Shown here in pieces: positions 1 through 9,169 of a stretch of DNA of 64,000 bases. The position numbers and the translations under genes were made by a program. Within the stretch, counting starts at the first letter, position 1. Every line of letters starts with the position of its first letter. The notes beneath the pieces were generated by a model. It was not told where the DNA came from, made no database searches, and worked only from the letters and a program-made list of their open reading frames with translations. Origin of the DNA: Neorhizobium alkalisoli (GTDB lineage Bacteria; Pseudomonadota; Alphaproteobacteria; Rhizobiales; Rhizobiaceae); assembly GCF_007829835.1 (NCBI RefSeq), contig NZ_VIWP01000011.1, positions 30,567-94,566 of the forward strand. Direction: 5' to 3'.

Positions 1-194
1 ACAAGCCCGGCAAGCCCGATGGCGACAAGCCTGGCAAGCCCGATGGCGACAAGCCTGGCAAGCCCGATGGCGACAAGCCTGGCAAGCCCGATGGCGATAG
101 GCCCGGTAAGGGCGACGGCAAGAGCGAAAAGAGCGGAGGCGGACAGCGCACTGCGGCAGGGGGGCGCGAAAACAGCATAGGGAAGGGTCGATGA
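1..194 (+). CDS. C-terminal tail of a Lys/Pro/Gly/Asp-repeat protein (partial)
   Basis: The reading frame is open from base 3 and ends with a TGA at 192-194. The first ~100 bases are tandem copies of a 24-base unit encoding KPGKPDGD, followed by a Lys/Gly/Ser-rich tail. The stop overlaps the ATG of the next gene (ATGA), so the two are probably translationally coupled. FecR-domain proteins often sit next to CHASE2 proteins, so this may be the end of one, but nothing of a folded domain is visible inside the window. The low-complexity charged tail is likely disordered. Confidence 0.6.
   Translation, partial: KPGKPDGDKPGKPDGDKPGKPDGDKPGKPDGDRPGKGDGKSEKSGGGQRTAAGGRENSIGKGR
3..105 (+). repeat. 24-bp in-frame tandem repeat
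   Basis: About four consecutive units of a 24-base sequence coding for KPGKPDGD, nearly identical at nucleotide level, continuing upstream of the window edge. The last unit degenerates after about base 95. Such repeats commonly vary in copy number by slippage. Confidence 0.85.
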
Positions 195-2983
195 AGGCAC
201 CGATCGCCTTCAACGAATTTGCCAATTCCGTCACATCCAGGGTCGTTCGCCTGCTGATGATCGGCGCCATCGTGTCGTTTTCACTTGCTGGCTATGCATT
301 TCCGATCGGCAAGGCCCTCGACAAGGCTCTTCTGGATTGGCGTTTTTCGGCGGCGCCGCGCGAAGCGTCCGGCAAGATCGTTTATCTTGCGATTGACAAG
401 CAAACTCTCGATGCAGTCGGGACTTGGCCATGGCCCCGAACGATTTACGCGAGCATTATCGACAGATTGGTACGGGCGAACGCGGCCGACATCTTCTTCG
501 ACATAGATTTCAGCACGCCTTCGAACCCTGATGCTGATCGCCGTCTTGCTCAAGCGTTAGGGGATGCCGGTGGCGGAGTTATCCTCCCGGTTTTCAAGCA
601 ACACCTGATCGCAGGCGATCAGACGTCCGCCCTATCGACACGGCCAATCCCGATACTAGCTGAGAATGCGTGGCTCGCCTCGGCTAACGTCGTCCTCGAC
701 GAAGATGGAAGCATTCGCCATTTTTCGCTGGGAGACGTGACGAAGGATGGGCCGACGCAATCGGTTGCCGCGGTCCTCGGTCGATCGGACGCCAATGCCG
801 GAACGCGGCTTATCGATTACTCGATCACGCCATCGTCCGTGCCGATCATATCACTGGCAAAGTTTCTAAGCCCTGACTTCGACCTGGATAGCCTAAAGGG
901 TCGCTCGATTGTCATTGGTGCCTATGCGACGGAATTAAAGGATATTTTCCCGGTAGCGATTTACGGCCAGCTAACGGGCTCGATGTTGCACATCCTCGCT
1001 GCAGAGACCCTGTCGCAGCATAGGGATCTGCAAGAACATGACCAACGTCCATGGGAGCTCGGATTTGCAGCGATCGTCATTGCCGTTGCCCTCGGACTTC
1101 GTACGGCACGGTCGTATGTCTCGTTCGCTGTGGCGCTACTTGTCATCGGCAGCGGCGAAGCTATTGCCCTTTATCTTCAGGTACAACATGCTGTGGTCAT
1201 CCACACGGCTAATTGCTGGATGGTGGTAGCGCTTGGTGTCGTCCTCACACTCACCGAAAAGGTGGACTTCAGTCGCTTCATCGCGGATCTTGCTAATGCG
1301 GAGCAGCGCAATTTGCGCCGCCTTCTTCGGAAGATCGTCACCGACAGCACGGATGCCGTCGTGGCTTTCGATCATGATCTGATGATCTTCGAGGAGAGCA
1401 AGTCGACGAGATCGATGTTGATGCTCTGTGAGGACTCGGCGCCCAGCGGGCCGTTGTCGCAAATCATACCGCGACAACTTCACGATATTATCGTCAAGCT
1501 TGCAGCGGATCATGCGGAGGCGAACGAGACTGTTCATAGCAGCACAAGCCAATTCCAGCTTAACCGCAACGGAGCCGTGAAGCACCTTGAAGCGACTGTC
1601 ACAATCTCACCTGTTGAGCGGCCTAATCAGGATGGAGAAGCAAATCGAGCGCGTTTCGTAGGCAGTCTGATTATCCGGGACATGACAGCACGCCGCGACT
1701 ACGAAGAACGGCTCCAATATCTGGCAAAGCATGATGCCCTTACCGGGCTTCTAAACCGCGGTGGATTTATCGAGCACCTTGGTAACCAACTTGCTAAGGC
1801 CCATCTGCTAACCATTGGGCTGCACCGTTTCAGCGTTCTCAACACGACCATGGGACGCAACGTCGGCGACGACCTCCTGCGAAGCATTGCCTGTCGATTG
1901 CAGCAGAGCGATCTGATTGTCTGCGCCGCGAGGCTAGGAGCTGACGTATTTACCGTGGTCGTCCAGGTCGATGTTATTCAAACCCAGGACGAGGCCGCGA
2001 AGGCCATCCTCTCCCTTTTTGACCTGCCGTTCGACCTGGCAGGCAGCATGGTGCAGGTCAGCGCACGCATCGGGATATGCACCGTAACGCAGCCTGACGG
2101 AGATCCCGGTGCCTGGGTCGAACACGCTGAACATGCGCTTGATGAAGCGAAGGCGATCGCTGGCGGCGGCTGGAAGGCTTATGACCCGGCAGCGGCGAAG
2201 CGCCAGCGTCATTCACGTGAACTCGAACACGCTATGCGCGGAGGGCTACAAAAAGGCGAGTTCTTCTTACAATATCAGCCACAGGTTGATCTCCGGACGG
2301 GAAAGCTGGCCGGCGCTGAGGCGCTACTTCGGTGGGAGAATGGCAAATTTGGCCTGGTGTCGCCCGCCGCCTTCATACCTGTTGCCGAAGCGAACGGTTT
2401 CATCTGTGAGCTCGGACGGTGGGCCCTGACCGAAGCCTGCCATCAGGCTGCCGATTGGCCCGACGAAATCACGGTAGCCGTGAATGTCGCCCCCATCCAG
2501 CTGGTCCGGGGCGATGTGGTCGCCGATGTCAAACATGCTCTGGCGCTGTCTGGCCTCCCTCCGAAACGACTTCACCTCGAGATCACCGAGTCGGCCTTCG
2601 TCGAACTAAGTGGACCCGTTTGCAAAGCTCTTGAACAGCTGCGGGAAATGGGGATCGCGATCGCGCTCGACGATTTCGGGACAGGCTATTCCTCATTGAG
2701 TTACCTTGCCGGTTTCCCGCTCGACAAGCTCAAGATTGATCAGTCTTTCGTCCGCAAGATGTCGAGCGACCCCCAAAGCCTGGCGATCGTCCAGACGGTG
2801 AATGCTCTTGCCGAAAGCTTGCAGCTGGACGTAGTTGCAGAGGGAGTTGAGACGGAAACCGAGCGGCAGCTGCTTACTGCGATGGGGTGTGAGATCGGGC
2901 AAGGTTATCTGTTCGGAAAACCTCAGCCCTCGGAAGCAATCGAAGAGTGGTATCGCACGAGTTGTCGGAAATTCGCAGTTTAA
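191..2983 (+). CDS. CHASE2-GGDEF-EAL cyclic-di-GMP phosphodiesterase
   Basis: This 930-residue membrane protein has an N-terminal transmembrane helix (about 19-38), a periplasmic CHASE2 sensor region, further membrane helices at about 285-355, a PAS-like linker, a GGDEF domain and a C-terminal EAL domain. The GGDEF signature is degenerate (RLGADVF near residue 580), so cyclase activity is unlikely. The EAL domain keeps its catalytic set: EALLRW near 709, LEITES, DDFGTGYS near 826, KIDQSF, AEGVET and the Gln of QGYLFG. It is therefore predicted to hydrolyse c-di-GMP in response to a periplasmic signal, with GGDEF possibly acting as a GTP-binding regulatory domain. The ATG overlaps the stop of the upstream gene. 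Confidence 0.88.
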   Translation: MKAPIAFNEFANSVTSRVVRLLMIGAIVSFSLAGYAFPIGKALDKALLDWRFSAAPREASGKIVYLAIDKQTLDAVGTWPWPRTIYASIIDRLVRANAADIFFDIDFSTPSNPDADRRLAQALGDAGGGVILPVFKQHLIAGDQTSALSTRPIPILAENAWLASANVVLDEDGSIRHFSLGDVTKDGPTQSVAAVLGRSDANAGTRLIDYSITPSSVPIISLAKFLSPDFDLDSLKGRSIVIGAYATELKDIFPVAIYGQLTGSMLHILAAETLSQHRDLQEHDQRPWELGFAAIVIAVALGLRTARSYVSFAVALLVIGSGEAIALYLQVQHAVVIHTANCWMVVALGVVLTLTEKVDFSRFIADLANAEQRNLRRLLRKIVTDSTDAVVAFDHDLMIFEESKSTRSMLMLCEDSAPSGPLSQIIPRQLHDIIVKLAADHAEANETVHSSTSQFQLNRNGAVKHLEATVTISPVERPNQDGEANRARFVGSLIIRDMTARRDYEERLQYLAKHDALTGLLNRGGFIEHLGNQLAKAHLLTIGLHRFSVLNTTMGRNVGDDLLRSIACRLQQSDLIVCAARLGADVFTVVVQVDVIQTQDEAAKAILSLFDLPFDLAGSMVQVSARIGICTVTQPDGDPGAWVEHAEHALDEAKAIAGGGWKAYDPAAAKRQRHSRELEHAMRGGLQKGEFFLQYQPQVDLRTGKLAGAEALLRWENGKFGLVSPAAFIPVAEANGFICELGRWALTEACHQAADWPDEITVAVNVAPIQLVRGDVVADVKHALALSGLPPKRLHLEITESAFVELSGPVCKALEQLREMGIAIALDDFGTGYSSLSYLAGFPLDKLKIDQSFVRKMSSDPQSLAIVQTVNALAESLQLDVVAEGVETETERQLLTAMGCEIGQGYLFGKPQPSEAIEEWYRTSCRKFAV

Positions 2984-3142
2984 TCAACGTAAAAAAACGA
3001 TGATGTCACTGCCGTCGCTCTTGATCCGATTTGAACCAGCGACCCTTAACAAACAAGTCACTGCTTCGAGGAAATCAACGAGTTGAGGCATAAAGCCTAT
3101 TTATGGAACCTTTTTACCCTTTTGATGGAAGCTGACGATCCC

Positions 3143-3967
3143 CTACTGTACATAGTCAGTCTTGATGCTCACCGCTTCCCAAGCCTCAAGTTCACCAAGC
3201 GTCTCTTTGATCCTTCCGCGAATCCGGCGCAACGCATCCGAACCGAGCACAAGCTGAAGTGGGGGATTGTCCGACTTTAGAGTGTCGAGGATGACCCGGG
3301 CAGCCGCTTTCGGGTCCCCTAGTTGTTGATGGTTGGCTTTTCCGAGGGTGTCGAGTGCAGCTCCCACTGTTAACCGGTATGCATCGTCGGCTGTCGCGCT
3401 GAAACGAGCAGAACCGGTGGACAGGAAATCAGTCCGAAACTGACCCGGTGCTATTGCCGTAACGCCGATGCCAAGGTGCTTGACTTCAGCGGCGAGTGCC
3501 ACAGAGAAACCTTCAAGCGCATGTTTCGCTGACGCATAAAGTGCGGTGCCCACACCCGGCGCCCTACCCGCCACTGACGTGATGTTTACTATGTGGCTCG
3601 CGCCCTGAGCTCGCAAGTAAGGGAGTGCGGTTCGCACAATTCGGATCGGCGCGAACACATCAACGTCAAACAGATGTTCCAATTCAGCATCTGTTGAAGA
3701 TTCAACCGAACCAAGAAGGCCGTAACCGGCGTTGTTGACAAGGAAATCAACACGCGTTCCTTCCGAAAAAACTTTCTCGACAACTTCTTTCGTACGATCG
3801 ACATCAACCATATCTAATGCATGGATCTCGATTGCTCTGCCCCGTAAAGTTTCCGGTGTGCCGCCGCTGCGCGTGGTGCCAATAACGCTATCGCCTGCAT
3901 CGAGAACGGCCTCAGCGAGTGCAAGGCCCAACCCCCTCGATACTCCGGTAATAAACCAATTCGCCAT
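3143..3967 (-). CDS. short-chain dehydrogenase/reductase
   Basis: A 274-residue classical SDR, probably cytosolic and NADP(H)-linked. The cofactor motif TGVSRGLG lies at residues 7-14, NNAG at 78-81, and the catalytic Ser131, Tyr144 and Lys148 are all present (ITS, YASAK). The longer C-terminus resembles SDRs that act on aldehydes or ketones, but the substrate cannot be read from sequence. It stands alone on the minus strand; the next minus-strand operon upstream ends with its own terminator at 4200-4220, so it is probably transcribed separately. Confidence 0.85.
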   Translation of the reverse strand: MANWFITGVSRGLGLALAEAVLDAGDSVIGTTRSGGTPETLRGRAIEIHALDMVDVDRTKEVVEKVFSEGTRVDFLVNNAGYGLLGSVESSTDAELEHLFDVDVFAPIRIVRTALPYLRAQGASHIVNITSVAGRAPGVGTALYASAKHALEGFSVALAAEVKHLGIGVTAIAPGQFRTDFLSTGSARFSATADDAYRLTVGAALDTLGKANHQQLGDPKAAARVILDTLKSDNPPLQLVLGSDALRRIRGRIKETLGELEAWEAVSIKTDYVQ

Positions 3968-4199
3968 TTTGCAGTCCCTACCTTGACCGACGCCGCTTTT
4001 CGGACCGTCCCGCGCAACCTCATTCAGAGGCTAGAACTGCCATGCACTGTGCAGTGCAGTCAAGGGCGATCGAAGCCTGCAATATCGATTGATCTGGGAG
4101 AAGTCTAAAGCCGCGTCCGCCTCGAAGCGTCACCAAATGGTAAACCCGCTATCGCTCAAGCTCATAGTAAGCCCTGCTGTTTCGCATCCTGTCCGCAAA

Positions 4200-4220
4200 G
4201 GGCGGCCTAAACGGCCGCCC
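4200..4220 (-). terminator. rho-independent terminator of the MFS-SDR operon
   Basis: A perfect 8-bp GC stem (GGGCGGCC / GGCCGCCC) with a five-base loop lies 11 bases after the SDR stop codon. On the minus strand it is followed by a short T run. It fits the end of the 6134-to-4232 transcript. Confidence 0.7.
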
Positions 4221-4231
4221 CAGACACTCTG

Positions 4232-4948
4232 TTATGCCAGACGCCCGCCGCCATCCACATGAAGGACAGTGCCCGTCACATACCGGTTCGTCATAAGGCT
4301 AAGCGCGGCTTCGGCAACGTCGGCAGGAGTGCCCACGTAGCGTGACGGAAGCGACTTGGTTTGCCCTTCGAAAAAGGCCCTGCGGTCGGCCTCCGGCATG
4401 AAGTCCCAGCCGGGAGTTTCCACGACACCTGGCGATAGCACATTCACGCGTAGGGGTGCGAGCTCAACGGCAAGTGCCTTTGCGAGACCTTCGAGGCCTG
4501 CGTTCACGGCCGCGACAACAGCCGTGCCGGGACCCGGACGATAGGCCGCAAGACCGGAAAAGAATGTGATTGATCCGCCTTCCCTGATCGTCGCACCAGC
4601 AAACCGAGCGGCGAAGAACGGGCCCCAGAATTTGCCGGCGAGCATCTGTTGCACGTCTTCAAGAGCAATGTCCGCGATCGGCGCATAGGTAAGTGCCGCG
4701 GCTGTCGTAACGAGATGGTCAATCGAGCCCATTGAGGCGTAGGCGTTTTTCGCAGAATCCGCATCGCCTGCGTCCAAGGACGCCGTCACGGCGCGATTGC
4801 CCAAAGTCTCGTTTGCCTTGTCGAGCCGATCCTGCGACCGTCCGGCGATGGTGACTTTTGCACCGCGATCAAGAGCTGCCTTGGCAAGGCCAAGGCCCAT
4901 GCCGGAACCGCCGCCGACAATGACGACGTGTTTGTTTTCGAGATCCAT
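4232..4948 (-). CDS. atypical SDR-family protein lacking the YxxxK motif
   Basis: A 238-residue Rossmann-fold SDR. The start was set at 4948 because AGGAGA lies just upstream. The glycine-rich cofactor motif GGGSGMGLG is at 12-20 and Ser131 is kept, but the positions of the catalytic Tyr and Lys are Val145 and Asn149 (VAAVNAG), so classical dehydrogenase chemistry is unlikely. The C-terminus keeps the usual HVDGGG ending. It lies 13 bases after an MFS exporter, forming a two-gene unit divergent from a LysR regulator. A binding or unconventional enzymatic role is possible. Confidence 0.8.
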   Translation of the reverse strand: MDLENKHVVIVGGGSGMGLGLAKAALDRGAKVTIAGRSQDRLDKANETLGNRAVTASLDAGDADSAKNAYASMGSIDHLVTTAAALTYAPIADIALEDVQQMLAGKFWGPFFAARFAGATIREGGSITFFSGLAAYRPGPGTAVVAAVNAGLEGLAKALAVELAPLRVNVLSPGVVETPGWDFMPEADRRAFFEGQTKSLPSRYVGTPADVAEAALSLMTNRYVTGTVLHVDGGGRLA

Positions 4949-4961
4949 TTGATTTCTCCTT

Positions 4962-6134
4962 TCAACAATGGAATTGATCCGCCGCTGCCCTCTTGCGAGG
5001 CGCGACGATCGCGATGAAGCCAGCGAGACAGACAAAAGCGCCGACGAGAGGTGTCGCCGCCACACCGGCAACTGTGATGGTGGCGTGACCTGTAAGTGAG
5101 CCGAACGTGATGCCGAGATTGAACCCTGCGATGTTCATGCCAGAGGCGGCCGCTCGGATGCTGCCTGGTCGATCTGCCGCCACCTGCAGTATCTTTGCCT
5201 GGAGGATGGGAACTGCCGCAAACATTGCAAAACCGAGCAGAACGACCAAGACCGCGGTTGGCAGCGCGTTCGATGACCAAGCGGCAATGCCGAGAAGCAG
5301 AACAACAAGTCCCGCCACCACCCAGGCGGAAGCCTTGGAAGGACCGACCTTATCAGCGAACTTGCCGCCGACAATGTTTCCAACCGCAGCCGCAAGGCCG
5401 TAGAGCAGGAATACAGTGCTAATCGAAGCGACATCGAGCCCCGAAACCTCTTCGAGCAATGTTGCGACGTAAGTGTAGAAGGTAAACGCTCCGCCATAGG
5501 CCAGAACCGTTATGCCCGCGGCACCCAATAGAGATGGATCAAAAAGGCCCTTCAGAGCATTCGTGGCTTCCGGCGAAGAACTGTCTCCCGTGCCACGAGG
5601 CACGAGCACCCACATCGCGACCGCGGCCACGAAGGCACATGCGGCAACGCAGGCAAAGACAGCTCGCCAGCTCCAGACCGAACCGAGATAGGTTCCTGCT
5701 GGCACACCCGTCACAAGAGCAATTGTCAACCCCATGAAGACGAATGCGATTGCACTGCCGCTGCGATCCTTGGCGACGAGGGCAGCCGCCACCGATGATG
5801 CAACGGCCAGGAACGTGCCATGCGAGAGACCACTGATGAAGCGGGCCGCGATGATTGTCACGAAGCTCGATGACACAGCGATCAAGAGGTTTCCGGCAAC
5901 AAAGAGTAGCATCGACGCCATGAGCAGTGGCTTTCGGCTCCATGAACTTGCAAGTGACGTGACGAGGGGAGCGCCGACGGCGACACCAAGGGCATAGGCA
6001 GTGACGACCTGCCCCAGATCGGCCACCGGATATCCCAGGCCTGCCGCCATCGGAGGCGCCAACCCGATTGCGACGAATTCGACGAAGCCCAATGCGAAGG
6101 CGCATAGGCTAAATGCATAGATGGCGGCTGGCAT
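4962..6134 (-). CDS. MFS transporter (DHA1/AraJ-like exporter)
   Basis: A 390-residue polytopic protein with about twelve hydrophobic helices. The N-terminal part (VEFVAIGLAPPMAAGLG) and the loop between helices 2 and 3 (SSWSRKPLL) resemble the DHA1 drug or sugar efflux group. It is the first gene of a unit with the downstream SDR and is transcribed away from the LysR gene at 6218, which is the likely regulator. The substrate is unknown. Confidence 0.85.
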   Translation of the reverse strand: MPAAIYAFSLCAFALGFVEFVAIGLAPPMAAGLGYPVADLGQVVTAYALGVAVGAPLVTSLASSWSRKPLLMASMLLFVAGNLLIAVSSSFVTIIAARFISGLSHGTFLAVASSVAAALVAKDRSGSAIAFVFMGLTIALVTGVPAGTYLGSVWSWRAVFACVAACAFVAAVAMWVLVPRGTGDSSSPEATNALKGLFDPSLLGAAGITVLAYGGAFTFYTYVATLLEEVSGLDVASISTVFLLYGLAAAVGNIVGGKFADKVGPSKASAWVVAGLVVLLLGIAAWSSNALPTAVLVVLLGFAMFAAVPILQAKILQVAADRPGSIRAAASGMNIAGFNLGITFGSLTGHATITVAGVAATPLVGAFVCLAGFIAIVAPRKRAAADQFHC

Positions 6135-6217
6135 TGGCTACTCCATTGAACAGAAGCAAAATCTATGCTTTCCCTCAATGTTAGAGTAGATTGCCTATTG
6201 TGAAGGACCTTTACCAT

Positions 6218-7093
6218 ATGGAAAAGATAGCCTACCTCCCGGGCATCTCAGAATTCGTTGCTTCCGCGAAGACTGGATCCTTTTCCGGCGCTGCGCGTGC
6301 CCTCGGCGTCTCGGTTGCGCATATCAGCAGGACAGTTGCGAAGCTTGAAGCCGATCTCGGCGTGCAGCTCATCACACGAAGCACACGGTCGAGCATTTTG
6401 ACCGATCAGGGGCAGCAGTTCTTCTCGCGATGCTCGAGCATTCTTGAAGCCTATGACGAAGCCCGTGACATCGCGCGCGCGGCGACGGCTATCTCGGGCC
6501 GCATTCGTATTTCGATGGGCGGCCATTACGCCGAGACCGTGCTGACACCGCAGCTTGCGCGCTTCTGTGCTGACCACCCGGGGGTTTCGATAGATCTCGA
6601 GATGACGAGCAGAAACGTCGCGATGATCGAGGAAAACTTCGATCTCGCCGTGCGAGCCGGGCCACTGGCGCAATCCACTCTTATCGCTCGCAAGCATGCT
6701 GGCTTCAGGCTGCGTACGCTCGCGGCGCCTGGCCACGTGCCCGACGCGATAGAGGATCCAGGCGACCTTCATCCGTCATCTTGCATGTCCTTGGGTGGTC
6801 GCGACTGGGTCTTTTCCCGCAAAGGCGAGATAAGGGTCTTAAAGCCAGAGGGGCGAGTCAACACAAACAGCGGAACCCTTCTTGTGTCCAGCGCCATCGA
6901 ACGCTGCGGGATCGCCCAGGTTCCCTCTTACTATGGTCAGGCAGAACTGGAGTCAGGACGGCTTGTGGAACTCTTTCCGGAGTGGACCGCCTCCGAGGAA
7001 TTCGAGTTCTTCCTAGTCTATCCCGAACAGCGACATCTCCCGGCGCGCGTTCGGGCCCTCATCGACTACCTGGTCGCTCAAGCAGGCCGATAG
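6218..7093 (+). CDS. LysR-family transcriptional regulator
   Basis: The N-terminal winged helix-turn-helix (SGAARALGVSVAHISRTVAK) and the C-terminal periplasmic-binding-like effector domain are complete over 291 residues. ATG 6218 was preferred over an upstream TTG because GAAGGA lies 11-16 bases before it. It is divergent from the MFS-SDR operon, the classic arrangement for a LysR activator of its neighbour. Its stop overlaps the end of the convergent TetR gene by 16 bases. Confidence 0.88.
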   Translation: MEKIAYLPGISEFVASAKTGSFSGAARALGVSVAHISRTVAKLEADLGVQLITRSTRSSILTDQGQQFFSRCSSILEAYDEARDIARAATAISGRIRISMGGHYAETVLTPQLARFCADHPGVSIDLEMTSRNVAMIEENFDLAVRAGPLAQSTLIARKHAGFRLRTLAAPGHVPDAIEDPGDLHPSSCMSLGGRDWVFSRKGEIRVLKPEGRVNTNSGTLLVSSAIERCGIAQVPSYYGQAELESGRLVELFPEWTASEEFEFFLVYPEQRHLPARVRALIDYLVAQAGR

Positions 7094-7734
7094 AACCTGA
7101 GGAACATAGCGACGCCACTCTCGATGATCTCTTCGATCTCCCCGGCCGTGAGTGCCCGGTCGTCGCCCATGAGGCGAACCCAAAGGACCGCTTCGTCGAT
7201 CAGGCCAAGAAACTGCTTCGAGGCGAGGTCGACATTGTCGATCCGCAGGAGGCCGCGGCGAGCCATTTCGCCGATATAATTCCGCACGGAAGTGACTGCG
7301 GGTGTTTTTCCCATTTCGAAAAAGCTTTTGATGAGATCCGGGAAACGGCGGCCGTCGGCGATGACCATACGAAGGAAAGCGACAGCCAGCGGCGGCCCCC
7401 AAAACGACGACACGGCTTGTCCAATGCGGCGCAGGCCAACCTCTGGGTCCGCAAGAGCTTCGGCATCGTCACCAATATCCATTGCAGGAAATGCGCGCCA
7501 CATGCGCTCAACGACAGCGCGGAAAAGTGCTTCCTTGCCGTCAGGAAACTGATTGTACAGCGTCCGCCTTGCCGTCCCCGCCTCCTTGGCAACCAAATCC
7601 ATGCTCGCGTTCTCGTATCCATGCTCGATGAAGACGCGGCTCGCAGTCATGAGGATGACGTCGCGCGTACTCTGAACCGGCCGGGCATTGGCGATCTCCT
7701 CGAAGATAGAATCTTTCTTTTCGGCGGCGGACAT
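7078..7734 (-). CDS. TetR/AcrR-family transcriptional repressor
   Basis: A 218-residue protein with an N-terminal TetR helix-turn-helix (TRDVILMTASRVFIEHGYEN, followed by MDLVAKEAGTARRTLYNQF) and a helical ligand-binding C-terminus. The start at MSAAEKK was chosen because extension upstream would read through the operator palindromes. It is divergent from the SDR operon at 7907. The two 16-bp palindromes in the gap are its probable binding sites, implying autoregulation and repression of the oxidoreductase genes. Confidence 0.88.
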   Translation of the reverse strand: MSAAEKKDSIFEEIANARPVQSTRDVILMTASRVFIEHGYENASMDLVAKEAGTARRTLYNQFPDGKEALFRAVVERMWRAFPAMDIGDDAEALADPEVGLRRIGQAVSSFWGPPLAVAFLRMVIADGRRFPDLIKSFFEMGKTPAVTSVRNYIGEMARRGLLRIDNVDLASKQFLGLIDEAVLWVRLMGDDRALTAGEIEEIIESGVAMFLRFYRPA

Positions 7735-7820
7735 TGGCGAAATCAAACCTCTCAGAATTTCAGGTGCGCCTTCGATATCCCAACTCGCCCGATTTGACAA
7801 AATCGAGGTGCCCCCTTGCC

Positions 7821-7861
7821 TGCACTCATGAGTGCAGTATATGTCTGCACTCATGAGTGCA
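7821..7861. promoter_or_regulatory. twin TetR-type operators
   Basis: Two identical perfect palindromes, TGCACTCATGAGTGCA, occupy 7821-7836 and 7846-7861. They are 25 bp apart centre to centre, in the gap between the tetR gene and the divergent SDR operon. Confidence 0.85.
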
Positions 7862-7906
7862 TTGATGCTCATTAACATACAATTCCATTCAAGTCAGGAG
7901 CCCTCC

Positions 7907-8641
7907 ATGGATTCGTTGTCCTCGAAAGTCGCATTGATCACTGGAGGATCACGCGGAATCGGTCGCGAGATTGCGCTCGGTCTTGCCGACGCGGGTTGCG
8001 ATATCGCTGTGCACTTCAACTCAGATTCTGCATCGGCTGACGAACTCGTTAGAGAGATTACTAATAGGGGCCGTCGCGCGGTTGCTCTGGGCGCGGATCT
8101 CGACGATCAAAATCAGGCAGCCGCGCTTAGCGGTGCGGCAGCTTCACAGCTCGGTCCAGTCGACGTGTTCGTTAGCAATGCGGGAATCAATCCCGCAAAA
8201 CCAATCGATACCATCACGGCTGACGATTGGGACAGGTCGCTGCGCATCAACCTCTCCGCGGCCTTTCACATCAGCCAGTCGATCCTTCCCGGCATGCGCG
8301 AACGCAAATGGGGCCGACTGATCTACGTCTCGTCGGTTGCAGCCCAGATCGGCGGAGTAATTGGTCCGCACTACGCAGCGAGCAAGGCGGGCCTGATCGG
8401 CCTCGCACACTATTATGCCAGCGCGCTCGCCAAGGAAGGCGTGACCGCAAACGTTCTTGCACCTGCATTGATCGAGACGGATATGATCAAGAACAACGCC
8501 GCAATCAAGCCAACCCTTATCCCGATCGGCCGCTTCGGTCGGACCGACGAGGTGGCGTCGCTTGCTGTCAACCTTGCCCAAAATGGCTACATGACGGGAC
8601 AGACGATTAACGTCAACGGTGGCTGGTACATGAGCTCCTGA
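7907..8641 (+). CDS. SDR-family oxidoreductase (FabG-like)
   Basis: A 244-residue classical SDR with TGGSRGIG at 12-19, SNAG at 90-93, a Ser pair at 142-143, Tyr156 and Lys160 (YAASK), and a C-terminal NGGW that matches the usual DGG ending. The ATG at 7907 is preceded by AGGAG. The fold fits 3-oxoacyl-ACP reductase relatives, although a role on xenobiotic carbonyls is more likely in this context. It starts a plus-strand run that continues to 13605 (GlcG-like, hydrolase, Kelch, CMD, MFS, AKR) under the TetR operators. Confidence 0.87.
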   Translation: MDSLSSKVALITGGSRGIGREIALGLADAGCDIAVHFNSDSASADELVREITNRGRRAVALGADLDDQNQAAALSGAAASQLGPVDVFVSNAGINPAKPIDTITADDWDRSLRINLSAAFHISQSILPGMRERKWGRLIYVSSVAAQIGGVIGPHYAASKAGLIGLAHYYASALAKEGVTANVLAPALIETDMIKNNAAIKPTLIPIGRFGRTDEVASLAVNLAQNGYMTGQTINVNGGWYMSS

Positions 8642-8708
8642 CACCGGCATGCCAGCCTTCGGCTGACCAGACAAAAATCTCATCGAGGAACCGAGAAGGA
8701 CAACCGTC

Positions 8709-9110
8709 ATGAAGACGAAGACCGTGCTGACCGCACAGGACGCCGCGAAAATCACCGAGGCCTGCAAGTCTGAAGCCGAGCAGAACGGCTGGAAGATGAG
8801 CGTCGCAGTTGTCGATGATGGCGGCCGGCTGTTGAGCGTCGTCCGCTTCAACGACGCCACCTATGACACGGCCGGAGTTGCGCTGCGAAAGGCGGAAACG
8901 GCGGCAATGAACCGCAGCCCGTCGGCCGAGGTCGAGGAGATGGAGCGAGATCGTCTGACGATGCTCGCACTCGGTGACCGCCTTCCCCTGCAGGGCGGCA
9001 TTCCGGCCCTGAGAAACGGTGAATGCCTTGGTGGCATCGGCGTTTCCGGTGGTCTGTCGACGCAGGACGAACAGGTGGCACGCGCCGGGCTGGCCGCGCT
9101 GGGCATCTAA
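8709..9110 (+). CDS. GlcG/HbpS-family (DUF336) protein
   Basis: A 133-residue protein with the family pattern: an N-terminal helix, the VAVVDDGGRLLSVVRF strand pair, an ALRKAETAA helix and a C-terminal glycine-rich GGIGVSGG segment. Relatives bind haem or sit in glycolate and glycerol operons; a precise reaction is not established. It is 67 bases downstream of the SDR and precedes an alpha/beta hydrolase by 60 bases, so it is probably in the same operon. Confidence 0.82.
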   Translation: MKTKTVLTAQDAAKITEACKSEAEQNGWKMSVAVVDDGGRLLSVVRFNDATYDTAGVALRKAETAAMNRSPSAEVEEMERDRLTMLALGDRLPLQGGIPALRNGECLGGIGVSGGLSTQDEQVARAGLAALGI

Positions 9111-9169
9111 TTTCTATGGGGGGCGATAACAGCAGCGGGCGGGCTGCGCGAAACACAAAGGATACCAAC

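Noticed and set aside
1..105. Possible CRISPR array
   Set aside because: The 24-bp units are directly adjacent without spacers, in frame and translated, so they are coding tandem repeats.
6781..7797. 338-codon plus-strand frame across the LysR and TetR genes
   Set aside because: It covers the ends of two well-supported genes in another frame and shows no domain.
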